A stretch of 64,000 bases of DNA from JANOYJ01 sp963792485 (lineage in GTDB: Bacteria > Pseudomonadota > Alphaproteobacteria > Rhizobiales > Rhizobiaceae): assembly GCA_963792485.1 (NCBI GenBank), contig CAWBWL010000007.1, positions 806,001 to 870,000 on the forward strand, written 5' to 3'. The notes beneath the pieces were generated by a model. It was not told the origin of the DNA. It worked only from the letters and a program-made list of their open reading frames with translations, and did not search any database. Numbering within the stretch: position 1 is the stretch's first letter; every line of letters begins with the position of its first letter. Positions 27,167 through 37,319 of the stretch are shown piece after piece. The position numbers and the translations under genes are program-made.

Positions 27167-28167
27167 TATTCAGCCCCCAAGCGAACACGTGGATCGAGCC
27201 AGGCCAATAGAAGGTCTGAGATGATATTGCCGACAATGAGCGTCGCGCCGAGGATCAGCAGCAAAGTTGCTGTCACGAGAACGTCGCCGCGAGCCATGGA
27301 GCCAACGATGGCCGGGCCGATTGTCGGCAAGGCGAATATGATGGCAACTTCAATTTCGCCCGTCAGCATGTAGGGCAGGACGACGCCCTGATAGGCGACG
27401 AGCGGATGCAAGGCATTTGGCACCGCGTGCTTCATGATGACCGCAGTTTCGTTCAGACCCTTGGCGCGCGCCGTCTCAACATATTGGGCGTTCAACGTAT
27501 CGAGCAGATTGGCGCGCATGACCCGCATATTATAGGCAAGGCCGCCAATCGTCGCGACCAGGATGACCGGCCAAATGTGCTGGATAAGGTTCCAGAATTT
27601 GGCAAACGACCAGGGCGCACCACCATATTGCGAGGAGTAGAAACTTCCGAGTTCCTGGACATTGAGCTTGAAGGCCAGAATGTAGAGCAGGATCAGCGCG
27701 ATCAGGAAGCGCGGAATTGTCATGCCAAGGAAAGAGAAGATCGAGAGGACTGTGTCAGTCCAGGAATATTGCCGCGTGGCGGCAAGTATGCCGAAGCCGA
27801 TGCCGAACAGCGACGCGAGAAAATGGCATGTCAGAGCAAGGAACAATGTGGCTGGCAGCCGGTCCCCGACGACCTCGGATATTGGCTTGTTATAGAAATA
27901 GGAATGGCCAAAATCACCAACCAGAAAGCCGCTGATCCAGCGGAAATATTGAATGATAAGCGGATCGTTGAGGCCGTTTTCTTCGCGGAACCGCTCTGCT
28001 GCGGCATCGGCTACGGCCGTTGAGGCATTGCCCTGAAAGATCAGCTGATTTCGAATGTAGTCCGCATAGTCGCCGGGCGGCGCCTGAATGATGATGAAAG
28101 TGATGAGGCTCATCACAAACAGCACGGGTATTGCGGACAGAATTCGGACGGCGAGAAATCTCAGCAT
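27166..28167 (-). CDS. agpB: Opp/Dpp-type ABC permease (AgpB-like)
   Basis: 333 residues of the DppB type: an N-terminal helix (FLAVRILSAIPVLFVMSLITFII), a periplasmic segment and a conserved core with the coupling loop QYVETARAKGLNETAVIMKHAVPN. The start at 28167 (MLRFLAVRI) was chosen because everything upstream in the open frame is antisense to the binding-protein gene and not family-like; the ribosome binding site is weak. Together with AgpC it forms the membrane channel of the alpha-galactoside importer. Confidence 0.87.
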   Translation of the reverse strand: MLRFLAVRILSAIPVLFVMSLITFIIIQAPPGDYADYIRNQLIFQGNASTAVADAAAERFREENGLNDPLIIQYFRWISGFLVGDFGHSYFYNKPISEVVGDRLPATLFLALTCHFLASLFGIGFGILAATRQYSWTDTVLSIFSFLGMTIPRFLIALILLYILAFKLNVQELGSFYSSQYGGAPWSFAKFWNLIQHIWPVILVATIGGLAYNMRVMRANLLDTLNAQYVETARAKGLNETAVIMKHAVPNALHPLVAYQGVVLPYMLTGEIEVAIIFALPTIGPAIVGSMARGDVLVTATLLLILGATLIVGNIISDLLLAWLDPRVRLGAE

Positions 28168-28200
28168 GGCGCAAACCCCAAAACGTCGCTGCAGGGTGCA

Positions 28201-28223
28201 GGCCGCCCCGGAGGAGGGCGGCC
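28201..28223 (-). terminator. Hairpin between binding-protein and permease genes of the agp-like operon
   Basis: A perfect 8-bp inverted repeat GGCCGCCC/GGGCGGCC with a 7-base loop lies in the 76-bp gap between the binding-protein stop and the permease start. It has no T-run. Such hairpins commonly protect the 3' end of the upstream message or attenuate readthrough, so that binding protein is made in excess over permease. Confidence 0.65.
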
Positions 28224-28243
28224 CGCGTCTTGCGGGAGGAGAC

Positions 28244-30328
28244 TTACTTGATTGGACCCTTGCCGCCCGGAACATCCGAGAGAGTGGCAGGATGCAGTTC
28301 AGCCGACAGCTGCTTGTCAGCCGGAACAAAGACGCGTTCGCGGATGATGTTGTCTTCGGCCCAGTTGTACATGAAGATCGGGGCGCCAGGCGCAACGTTG
28401 GCGAAGCGCTTGTTGATGATCAATGCACCCGGATACTGGGTAAGGCCGGCCGTGTAGACGTTTTCGGTGGAGATTTTCTGATATTCCTTCATCAGATTCT
28501 GCCGCTCGGTCGCATCCTTCGTGGAGATGAACTTGTTGACGATTTCAACAAGCTGCTTTTCGAAGTCGAGGAGATCGACCTCGCCGCCTTCAGGCGCCTT
28601 ATGCCAGTCATTGGTGTTTGGACCAACAGGAGCAAGACGGTCAGTGTTCTGGACAACGGCGACCGTTTCAGGACCGTTGCGCCAGACATGCCAATCGAAC
28701 TTGCCAGCCTTGCGGGCCGCGTCGCGGTCATTGCCGGTCAGAATGTTCGGAATGACGCGGATACCGGCCTGTTCAGCCATGGCGACGACGCCCTCGACAA
28801 GTGTCTTGTCGGATGCGTAGTCAGCATTGCCAAGCAATGTGATTTCCACATTTTTGCCACCGCCTTTGCCTTCCGGGAAGTTCAGAATGCCATCGCCATC
28901 CGTATCCTTGAGGCCAGCCGCGGCGAACTCCGCCTTGGCAGCATCGAGACTATACGGATAGTAGACAGTGGAAGCGGCGTCGTAGAATGACGTTCCGGTA
29001 TGGATACCGCCCGGATAGATCGCCGTAAACGGTCCTTTCACAAGGGATTCGCCGAGCCGCTGACGGTCGAGCAAGGACGTCACGCCTTTGCGGAAGTTCA
29101 CGTTGCGGTTGAGCTCACGCACCGCCGCGCCGCGTTCGTCCGGAGCACCCCAGCCATTGCCGCTCAAATTGAAGTGCAGCGAATAGGCGATGGTGCGCTG
29201 GCCGAACTCGAGACGGGCGGGCGAAGCGGGGTCCGCCGCCTTCTTCAGCGACTCGACATAGTTTTCTGCCTGCTCAAGGTTCGAGAAGTCGCCCGATCCA
29301 GCCACAGCCTGAATGTCACGATCGCCCCAAGTAGAGAGACGGTAGTGCATTTCATTCAAATAGGGCAGCTGGTTGCCGGCCTCGTCCACTTTCCAATAGT
29401 ACGGATTGCGGCGCAGGACGACGATGTCATCTGGACGGTGCTCGACAACCACCCAGGCGCCGATGGTCGGCATGCCCAGATAGCTCGGGCCAAAAGCATT
29501 CTTGTATTGGTCGTAGCTGTTCTTCGAGTTCTTCGGATGCTGCGGCGCCAGGATATGCGACGGACCTGGGCAGAACGTTCCATAGGCCATCGAATAGAGA
29601 ACCTGCGTCGGAAACGCGGTTTCGAAGGTCCATTTGATTGTGTTGGCGTCAACCTTCTCAAGCTTCGAGCCCTTGCCGAAAGTCTCCTGGGTTTCCTGGT
29701 GCAGCGGGTTCACTTCAGGATCGAGAATGTTCATTTCCCAGTGGTACATGACATCGTCAGCATCGAACGGATCACCATCCGACCATTTTGCGCCTTCGAT
29801 GAGTTTCATGGTCAGCGACTTGCCGTCTTCGGACCATTCCCAGCTTTTCGCCAGATTCGGCAGCGGCTGCAGCTCTTCCGCCTTAACCTGGAACAGCGGG
29901 CCGGTTCGTGTCAGACACTCGGACAGACCAATGTCGATGCCGCCCCAGCCTTGGCTCTGGCCGGCCCAATAGTTCCAGCCTTCCGGACGTCCGCCAATGA
30001 CGTGGCGCATGACGTCGCCATAAACGCCAACGCCGTCTTTCATGTTGCCGGTCTTGTAGACCATCGGCTCTTTCGGCAGCCGGTCTTTGACGGGCGGAAG
30101 CTTGCCGGTCTCAACAAAGCCCTTGGTGACCCAATCAGGCTCCTTGTATTCCGGCAGCGCCTTGTATTCGAGAATGTCGCCGATGCCGACGAAGGTCACC
30201 TGACCTTGCGCGTCGAATTTGGGCGCATCCGGAACAGCGGCCATTGCCGCCCCTTCGGCGCGCACGGCAGCCGTCGATACACCTAGCAGCAGCGCCGCGA
30301 TTGCGGCCTGCACGATTGTCTTTCGCAT
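28244..30328 (-). CDS. agpA: Periplasmic alpha-galactoside-binding protein (AgpA-like, SBP family 5)
   Basis: About 694 residues, long for the family-5 (Opp/Dpp) solute-binding proteins but in keeping with AgpA-type members. The signal peptide is residues 1 to about 25 (MRKTIVQAAIAALLLGVSTAAVRAEG). The mature protein has the SBP-5 core (LAKSWEWSEDGKSLTMKLIEGAKWSDGDPFDADDVMYHWE). It would capture melibiose or raffinose in the periplasm and deliver them to AgpBC. The start at 30328 follows GGAGGAG. It is the first gene of the minus-strand operon, divergent from an AraC-type regulator. Confidence 0.87.
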   Translation of the reverse strand: MRKTIVQAAIAALLLGVSTAAVRAEGAAMAAVPDAPKFDAQGQVTFVGIGDILEYKALPEYKEPDWVTKGFVETGKLPPVKDRLPKEPMVYKTGNMKDGVGVYGDVMRHVIGGRPEGWNYWAGQSQGWGGIDIGLSECLTRTGPLFQVKAEELQPLPNLAKSWEWSEDGKSLTMKLIEGAKWSDGDPFDADDVMYHWEMNILDPEVNPLHQETQETFGKGSKLEKVDANTIKWTFETAFPTQVLYSMAYGTFCPGPSHILAPQHPKNSKNSYDQYKNAFGPSYLGMPTIGAWVVVEHRPDDIVVLRRNPYYWKVDEAGNQLPYLNEMHYRLSTWGDRDIQAVAGSGDFSNLEQAENYVESLKKAADPASPARLEFGQRTIAYSLHFNLSGNGWGAPDERGAAVRELNRNVNFRKGVTSLLDRQRLGESLVKGPFTAIYPGGIHTGTSFYDAASTVYYPYSLDAAKAEFAAAGLKDTDGDGILNFPEGKGGGKNVEITLLGNADYASDKTLVEGVVAMAEQAGIRVIPNILTGNDRDAARKAGKFDWHVWRNGPETVAVVQNTDRLAPVGPNTNDWHKAPEGGEVDLLDFEKQLVEIVNKFISTKDATERQNLMKEYQKISTENVYTAGLTQYPGALIINKRFANVAPGAPIFMYNWAEDNIIRERVFVPADKQLSAELHPATLSDVPGGKGPIK

Positions 30329-30437
30329 TGTTTCTCCTCCCAAGAAGATAAGAAGCTCCCGGAACAGCGCCGCCCTCCTCCAGAAGGCAAATGACGATTG
30401 TTCCAGCTTAAATGTTATCGCAAGGTGGCTTGCCGTG

Positions 30438-30454
30438 AATGCGGATTTCGCATT
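30438..30454. promoter_or_regulatory. Inverted repeat in the agp divergent promoter region
   Basis: AATGCG-GATTT-CGCATT is a perfect 6-bp inverted repeat in the 174-bp region between agpA and the AraC-type regulator. It may be an operator or part of the regulator binding site; AraC proteins usually bind direct repeats, so another regulator is also possible. Confidence 0.4.
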
Positions 30455-30502
30455 ATTCTTTACGGGTTTTGAAGAAGTGAAATATTTCGGGAGGGAAAAT
30501 TA

Positions 30503-31418
30503 ATGGCGCGCGGCGCGACCCAAACTGTACAGGCAAATATCGCTCATTCCGAGCGGCACTTCTACAGCGACAAGCGCGCCTTCGGCCGTTTCGGCATGCG
30601 GGTTTTCACGCCAACCATCATGGACAAGGCGCATTGGCATGGGCATGTCGAGGCCAATTGGCTGACCAGCGGCCAGATGCACTATCAAGTTGACGGCGTG
30701 CACCGCGTCATCCCGTCGAACCGGCTCGTGGTATTCTGGGCGGGCGTGCCGCATCAGCTGACCAGGGTGGATGGCGGCAATGATCCGGCACAGAAGCTCA
30801 GCAATATCTATCTGCCGCTCGACGCCTTCCTGTTCATGCCCCATCTTGCCAAGCTGCAGGTGGCGCTGCTGTCAGGCGGGATCATTGTGGTGCCGCCGGA
30901 AATCTGCGGCGTTGAAACCGTGCAGCGCTGGTATGCCGATTACCGGTCGGGCAATGTTGAGCGGGCAGAAATCGTCAAGATGGAAATCAACACCCTGCTG
31001 CGCCGCACCTCGTTGCAGGAGTTCGATTATATATTGAAGCCCTGGGGCGAAGATCCGGAGCGCTCAAGCCTCACATCGGCGCAGGTTCGCCACGTTGTTG
31101 CCATGGTGCGGCATGTGCTCGAGAAATCTTGAGCAGCCGATGACGTCGGAATCCGTGGCGAAGGTCACCGGCATGCATCCAAACTATGCCCTCGCTTTGT
31201 TTTCCAAGACGCTGCATCTGTCCTTGAAGAAATTCATCATCCGCATGCGGCTCCTGCGGGCGCGCGCGCTTTTGATGGAAAGCAACCTGCCGATCACGAC
31301 AATTGCGCTTGAGAGCGGCTTTGCCTCGATGACGCAGTTCTACCTGCACTTCAACAAGGCGTACGGGACGACGCCGTATCAAATCCGGCAGAGCTATATT
31401 GCGACGACGGCGGCTTGA
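30503..31418 (+). pseudogene. agpT: AraC-family regulator (AgpT-like), split by a frameshift
   Basis: Two overlapping frames together make one AraC regulator of about 304 residues. The first (30503-31132) holds a cupin-like sensor domain (HWHGHVEANWL). The second contains the two helix-turn-helix motifs (ESVAKVTGMHPNYALALF and ITTIALESGFASMTQFYLHFNKAYGTTPYQIR). Removing one A from GAGAAATCTTGAG at about 31121-31133 restores HVLENLEQPM and joins them. AgpT-type regulators activate alpha-galactoside genes; this one is divergent from such an operon. If the frameshift is real, induction would be lost. GGGAGGG precedes the ATG. Confidence 0.78.
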
Positions 31419-31463
31419 GGGGGCAACTCCAAAAATTCATGGCGCGAAGCGGCGAAAGACAGC

Positions 31464-31772
31464 TTAGTTAAATTGCGACCAATCTTCCGGGAATGCCTGT
31501 CCGCCATATAAGATTCTCAATATTCGAACCGCTTCATGTTCAACCACAAACGCAATCGCAGCACGGCGTTCAAAGCCAATAACTCTCAAGCCCGGAAATA
31601 TTTCGTTCCGCATCGTTCCGCGTTCCGGAAAGTCAGCCAGTTTCATGCATTCAGCTTCGATCCGTTCGACGTATCTGCCCGCGACAGACCGACCGGCCTT
31701 CTCGGCAATGTAGTCATAGAGATTTCTCAAGTCCTCTTCGGCAGCAGGCCTGATGAAAACTCTATACGGCAT
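31464..31772 (-). CDS. parE: ParE-type toxin of the RelE/ParE superfamily
   Basis: 102 residues with the RelE/ParE pattern: MPYRVFIRPAAEEDLRNLYDYIAEKAG, a central PERGTMRNEIFPGLRVIGF and a C-terminal VRILRILYGGQ. ParE toxins inhibit DNA gyrase, while close relatives cleave mRNA; the target cannot be read from the sequence. The start at 31772 overlaps the antitoxin end by 11 bases, which couples their translation. Confidence 0.85.
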   Translation of the reverse strand: MPYRVFIRPAAEEDLRNLYDYIAEKAGRSVAGRYVERIEAECMKLADFPERGTMRNEIFPGLRVIGFERRAAIAFVVEHEAVRILRILYGGQAFPEDWSQFN

Positions 31773-32037
31773 GGTCTTTCCTGGCTGACTGCTTCGCGTG
31801 ATAGGCGCGCAACTTGTCAAAGACTTCCTTCGCGGGAATGTCTGGCCGGGGATCGTTCATTGCTTCCAACACCTTTTGACGAATGGCGTCATCCAGCGCA
31901 GACTCCTCGCGATCCAACGCCTTGAGCCCAGCGCGTATCACTTCGCTGGCAAACTCATATGCACCTGATGCGATGCGTGCATCGACAAGCGCCTGTTGTT
32001 TGCCGAGAGTCACTGTTAGGGGTTTGCTTGTTCGCAT
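31762..32037 (-). CDS. parD: ParD-type ribbon-helix-helix antitoxin
   Basis: 91 residues: an N-terminal ribbon-helix-helix (TVTLGKQQALVDARIASGAYEFASEVIRAGLKAL) that should bind the operon's own promoter, and an acidic flexible tail (ESALDDAIRQKVLEAMND) that would wrap the toxin. The start at 32037 follows AAAGGTG; the longer open frame upstream is not family-like. It forms a two-gene toxin-antitoxin unit between the agp regulator and the phosphofructokinase gene. Confidence 0.85.
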   Translation of the reverse strand: MRTSKPLTVTLGKQQALVDARIASGAYEFASEVIRAGLKALDREESALDDAIRQKVLEAMNDPRPDIPAKEVFDKLRAYHAKQSARKDHAV

Positions 32038-32183
32038 GAGTGCACCTTTCACGTTTTGCAACGAGTCATACAATGTCATACAGCAATTTTCAACTCGTCT
32101 TTTCGCCGAAATCGCCATTGAACCGATTGAACTTCCCTATTTTGCCTGCATAAGTCCTGCCAACACATCCTGCGGAGCCATCC

Positions 32184-33410
32184 ATGCCCAAACACAAAAT
32201 TGCCCTTCTCACCGCCGGTGGCCTTGCGCCATGCCTTTCCTCCGCCGTTGGCGGGTTGATTGAGCGCTATTCGGAAATTCTCCCCGACGCGCCGATCATC
32301 GGCTATCTGGCGGGTTACAAAGGATTGCTGCAGGGCAACTCGATTGCAGTTGATGATGATGCGAGGAAGGGCGCGGCGGTGCTGCACCGGCATGGCGGAT
32401 CGCCTTTGGGAAACAGCCGGGTCAAGCTGACCAATGTGAAGGATTGCGTCAAGCGCGGGCTGGTCAAGGAAGGCGAGAACCCGCTGGATGTGGCGGCCAA
32501 TCAGCTGACAAAGGACGGCATAACCATTCTCCACACGATTGGCGGCGACGACACCAATACAACGGCGGCGGATCTTGCAGCCTATTTGGCGAAGAACAAT
32601 TATCCACTCACCGTTGTCGGCCTTCCAAAAACCATCGACAATGACGTTATCCCGATCCGCCAATCGCTTGGCGCTTACACGGCGGCGGAACAGGGAGCCA
32701 TCTTCTTTGAGAATGTCGTCAACGAGCAGAGCACATCCTCGCGCATGCTGGTCATCCATGAAGTCATGGGCCGCAATTGCGGCTGGCTGACGGCTGCGAC
32801 GGCGCGGGTCTACCGCGAGCGGCTGCGCGCACTTGAGTTTCTCCCGACATTCAATCTTGGCACGCATCACAAGGGGATTGACGCGATTTATGTACCCGAG
32901 ATGGAAATGGACATTGCTTCGGAAGCCACACGTTTGAAGGCGGTGATGGACGCAAAGGACAGCGTCAACATTTTTGTCTCTGAAGGCGCAGGCGTCGATG
33001 CGATCATTGCCGAGATGCAGGCGCGCGGCGATGAGCCGGCGCGCGATGCGTTCGGCCATGTGCGGCTCGATTCAATCAATGTCGGCGACTGGTTCGGCAA
33101 ACAGTTCGGCAAGCTGGTGTCCGCCGACAAGACCCTGGTGCAGAAGTCCGGCTATTTCGCCCGCTCGGCGGCGGCAAACGCGGCGGATTTGGAGCTGATC
33201 CGATCCATGGTCAATCTAGCGGTCGACAATGCGCTGAAGGGCGTGTCGGGCGTTATGGGCCATGACGAAGAGCAGGGCGACACACTGCGCGCGATCGAGT
33301 TCCCGCGCATCAAGGGCGGCAAGCCGTTTGATATTGATACGCCCTGGTTTGTCGAAATGCTCAAGGAGATCGGGCAGCCCAAGGGCAAGAGAGTGGCGAC
33401 GGGACACTGA
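32184..33410 (+). CDS. pfp: Pyrophosphate-dependent 6-phosphofructokinase
   Basis: 408 residues. PfkA-superfamily motifs are clear: LTAGGLAPCLSSAVGG, IGGDDTNTTA, LPKTIDNDV with the catalytic Asp, and MGRNCGWLTAATA. GGDD in place of GGDG is the mark of pyrophosphate-using enzymes, because the second Asp blocks ATP binding. It reversibly interconverts fructose-6-phosphate and fructose-1,6-bisphosphate. With the aldolase at 15616 it gives the cell a route into lower glycolysis. It is a single gene, convergent with the ABC ATPase gene (10 bp between stops). Confidence 0.88.
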   Translation: MPKHKIALLTAGGLAPCLSSAVGGLIERYSEILPDAPIIGYLAGYKGLLQGNSIAVDDDARKGAAVLHRHGGSPLGNSRVKLTNVKDCVKRGLVKEGENPLDVAANQLTKDGITILHTIGGDDTNTTAADLAAYLAKNNYPLTVVGLPKTIDNDVIPIRQSLGAYTAAEQGAIFFENVVNEQSTSSRMLVIHEVMGRNCGWLTAATARVYRERLRALEFLPTFNLGTHHKGIDAIYVPEMEMDIASEATRLKAVMDAKDSVNIFVSEGAGVDAIIAEMQARGDEPARDAFGHVRLDSINVGDWFGKQFGKLVSADKTLVQKSGYFARSAAANAADLELIRSMVNLAVDNALKGVSGVMGHDEEQGDTLRAIEFPRIKGGKPFDIDTPWFVEMLKEIGQPKGKRVATGH

Positions 33411-33420
33411 GTACCAAGGC

Positions 33421-34425
<1,005 letters not shown>

Positions 34426-34435
34426 TCAGTTCCCC

Positions 34436-35489
34436 TTATAGATCAACGGCTTTGCCGGTGCGCACGCTTTCATCCGCGGCAAGGCAAATGCGCAGCGACT
34501 GCACCGCATCTTCCATGTGGCGTGTGAGATCGATGTCCTCGTGAATGGCGCGGAGCATATAGGCCTGTTCGCGGGCGCAGAGCTCGTCGTGTCCTGGCTC
34601 TTCGGCCATGGACAGGTTTTCATCAGCCTTGGTGAACTTGCCGTCCTCTCCGGTTTCGGCGCGGTGCACGCGGATGACATTGGTTTTGGTGTGCGTGTCG
34701 TGATCGTCCGACTTCGCGCCCTCGCTCATGACGATGGACACGCAGCCTTTCGGCGAAATGATATCTTTCACAAAGAACGCCGTCTCAGACATCATCGGCC
34801 CCCAGCCGGCCTCATACCAGCCGACGGAACCATCGTCGAAAATCACCTGCAGATGACCATAATTATACATGTCTTGCGCGATTTCGTTCGAAAGCCGCAG
34901 CCCCATGCCGCGCACCTGTTTGGGTTTGGCGTCGGTGATCTGGCACATGACATCGAGATAGTGCACGCCGCAGTCGACGATGGGCGAAGTCGTCTTCATC
35001 AGTTCCTTGTGCGTCGCCCATTTCGCTGCGGAGGATTGCTGATTCAAATTCATCCGGAACACATAAGGTCCGCCCAGCGCACGGGCCTCTGCGATCAGCC
35101 TGATCCAGGAAGGGTGGTGGCGCAAAATGTAGCCGATGACGAGTTTGCGCTTGTTGGCCTTGGCGCATGCCACGACGCGCATAGCGTCTTCAACAGTCGT
35201 TGCCATCGGCTTTTCGAGAAACACATGCGCGCCGGATTCCATTGCGGCTATGGCGTAGTCGGCATGGCTGTCGGAATAGGTGTTGATAGAGCAGAGGTCC
35301 GGTTTGGTTTCCACAAGCGCCGCCTTGAAATCCGGCAGAAGAGGGTAGGCATCAAGCGCGCTTATCCAAGCGCGGTTTGGAGCGGTTGACCAGCGCGGCG
35401 ATCTCGAAGCCCGGATTGTTGTGATAGGCGAGCGCATGGCTGCGGCCCATATTGCCGAGGCCTGCGATGAGGACGCGGACGGGGTTCAT
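34436..35489 (-). pseudogene. Gfo/Idh/MocA oxidoreductase, N-terminus frameshifted
   Basis: The ATG at 35489 overlaps the permease stop (ATGA) and opens MNPVRVLIAGLGNMGRSHALAYHNNPGFEIAALVNRS-type Rossmann sequence, which stops at 35352. The rest of the enzyme (LDAYPLLPDF onward, with LEKPMATT and a substrate domain) continues in another frame to 34436. Deleting one base near 35355-35370 rejoins them. A dehydrogenase gene at this position is normal in rhizobial N-acetylglucosamine-type ABC operons. It is either a recent pseudogene or a sequence error; the downstream reading frame shows no other decay. Confidence 0.8.
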
Positions 35490-36325
35490 TTGACGGCTCC
35501 TGCGGTGATGCCGCGGATCAGCTGGCGGGAGAAGATCGCATACAGAACAAGGACGGGCAGGATTGCCAATGACAGCGCCGACAGCACGGCGTTCCAGTTG
35601 GTGACGAACTGGCCGATGAACACCTGCGCGCCCAGCGTCACGGTCTTGGTCTCCTCAGCGGGCGCGAGGATCAGCGGGAACCAGAGATCGTTCCAGATCG
35701 GGATCATCGAGAACACCGCAACGGTCGCCATGGCCGGTCGCACCAGCGGCAGGACGAGCTTGAAGAAGATGGCGTATTCAGACAGCCCGTCTATGCGCCC
35801 GGCGTTCTTCAGATCTCCCGAGACCTGCGCCATGAATTCGGACAGAATGAAGATTGCGAGCGGCAGTCCCTGCGCGGTGTAGACGAGAATGAGCGCCGTC
35901 AGCGTGTTGACCAGCCCGGTCTGCACCATCAGCTGCAGGATTGCGACAGTGCCGAGGCGGATCGGGATCATGATTCCGAGCGCCAGATAGAGGCCCATCC
36001 AGCGATTGCCCTTGAAGCGGTATTCGGACAGCGCGAAAGCCGCCATCGCTCCGAACAACAGGATAAAGAACAATGAGGCGATTGTGACGACAAGGCTGTT
36101 CTGGAAATACTGGACGAAATCACCTTGCGCCCACACCGTCTGATAGCCCTCCAGACTGAACGTCTCAGCCGTTGGTGGGGCAAGCGGCGCGCCGAAAATC
36201 GCAGCGCGGGTCTTGAAGGAATTCATGACCACCAAGACGACCGGAAACATGCAGATGACGAAGTAGAACGCCAAGACCAGATGGGCGCTGATGGAGCGGG
36301 CGGGAGATTGTGTTGCAACGCTCAT
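35486..36325 (-). CDS. Sugar ABC transporter permease (CUT1, MalG type)
   Basis: 279 residues with six predicted helices; the first is LVLAFYFVICMFPVVLVVMNSF. The ATPase-coupling loop reads DLKNAGRIDGLSEYAIFFKLVLPLVRPA. It follows the MalF-type permease in the operon with 11 bases between. The start at 36325 (MSVATQSP) follows GGAGGCAGG; the longer frame upstream is not family-like. Stop and Gfo/Idh start overlap by four bases. Confidence 0.88.
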   Translation of the reverse strand: MSVATQSPARSISAHLVLAFYFVICMFPVVLVVMNSFKTRAAIFGAPLAPPTAETFSLEGYQTVWAQGDFVQYFQNSLVVTIASLFFILLFGAMAAFALSEYRFKGNRWMGLYLALGIMIPIRLGTVAILQLMVQTGLVNTLTALILVYTAQGLPLAIFILSEFMAQVSGDLKNAGRIDGLSEYAIFFKLVLPLVRPAMATVAVFSMIPIWNDLWFPLILAPAEETKTVTLGAQVFIGQFVTNWNAVLSALSLAILPVLVLYAIFSRQLIRGITAGAVK

Positions 36326-36336
36326 GCCTGCCTCCT

Positions 36337-37254
36337 CTAAAACTGATAGCGGCGCAGCCGCGTCTGGATGAGGAAGAGATAGATGCACACGCCGGTCAGG
36401 ATGATGAGGAACATCACCGAGGCGATGGTCGAGCCCATGTTTGGATCGCCAATTTGCAGCTGGAAGCCGAAGAAGGTGCGGTAGAGGAACGTGCCAAGAA
36501 TATCCGTCGCGTAATTCGGTCCGGCAAGCGCCCCCTGCATGGAATAGACAAGGTCAAAGGCGTTGAAATTGCCCACGAAAGTCAGGATTGAGATAATGCC
36601 AATTGTGGGCAGGATCAGCGGCAGCTTGATCTTCCAGAACTGCGATGCGCCGGTAATGCCGTCGCATTCGGCGGCCTCCAATACTTCATCGGGAATGGAC
36701 AACAGCGCCGCGTAAATCAGCATCATCGGGATGCCGACAAACTGCCAGACGGAGACGAGCGCCACGGTGGTCAGCGCATAGGCTTCCTTGCCGAGCCAGG
36801 GCGCGAACAGGCTTTTGAGGCCGACCATATCCAGAAGGTTCGGCGCAACGCCCCAAATGGGCGAGAGGATGAGTTTCCAGATGAAGCCGACAATGACGAA
36901 AGACAGCAGCGTCGGCAGGAAGAAAGAGGTGCGGTAAAATCCGCGCAGGCGCAGTTTCGGATTGGACAGAATAGCGGCGAGCAGAATACCGATCGGGTTC
37001 TGCACCAGCATATGGATGACAAAGAACCAGACATTATTGCCAAGCGCATTCCAGAAGCTCGCAGACCAGCGCTCATCGCCGAACAGGGTGCGGAAATTGT
37101 CGAGACCTGAAAATACGCCGTTGTTGAAGAAGGACATCTGCAGCGTGCCGAACAGCGGCAGGATCATGATCGCGGTGTAGACGAGGACAGCGGGCGCAAG
37201 GAATACGGCGATGTGCCAGCGCACCGCCGGACGGGCATTTTGTGCAATGGCCAT
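36337..37254 (-). CDS. Sugar ABC transporter permease (CUT1, MalF type)
   Basis: 305 residues, six predicted helices starting with HIAVFLAPAVLVYTAIMILPLFGTLQMSF. The coupling loop is VLEAAECDGITGASQFWKIKLPLILPT. It forms the membrane pair with the downstream MalG-type permease and probably imports N-acetylglucosamine or chito-oligosaccharides, judging by the divergent nagA-containing operon; the substrate is inferred from neighbours only. Confidence 0.88.
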   Translation of the reverse strand: MAIAQNARPAVRWHIAVFLAPAVLVYTAIMILPLFGTLQMSFFNNGVFSGLDNFRTLFGDERWSASFWNALGNNVWFFVIHMLVQNPIGILLAAILSNPKLRLRGFYRTSFFLPTLLSFVIVGFIWKLILSPIWGVAPNLLDMVGLKSLFAPWLGKEAYALTTVALVSVWQFVGIPMMLIYAALLSIPDEVLEAAECDGITGASQFWKIKLPLILPTIGIISILTFVGNFNAFDLVYSMQGALAGPNYATDILGTFLYRTFFGFQLQIGDPNMGSTIASVMFLIILTGVCIYLFLIQTRLRRYQF

Positions 37255-37282
37255 CGGCTCCTCCTCTCAGCGATAAATGAAG

Positions 37283-37307
37283 TCCGGGCCGCGCGAGGCG
37301 GCCCGGA
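37283..37307 (-). terminator. Hairpin between binding-protein and permease genes
   Basis: A perfect 10-bp inverted repeat TCCGGGCCGC/GCGGCCCGGA with a 5-base loop sits in the 65-bp gap between the binding-protein stop and the first permease start. It has no T-run. It has the same position and likely role as the hairpin at 28201-28223: message stabilisation or partial termination favouring binding-protein synthesis. Confidence 0.75.
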
Positions 37308-37319
37308 AATGTGGCGCGA

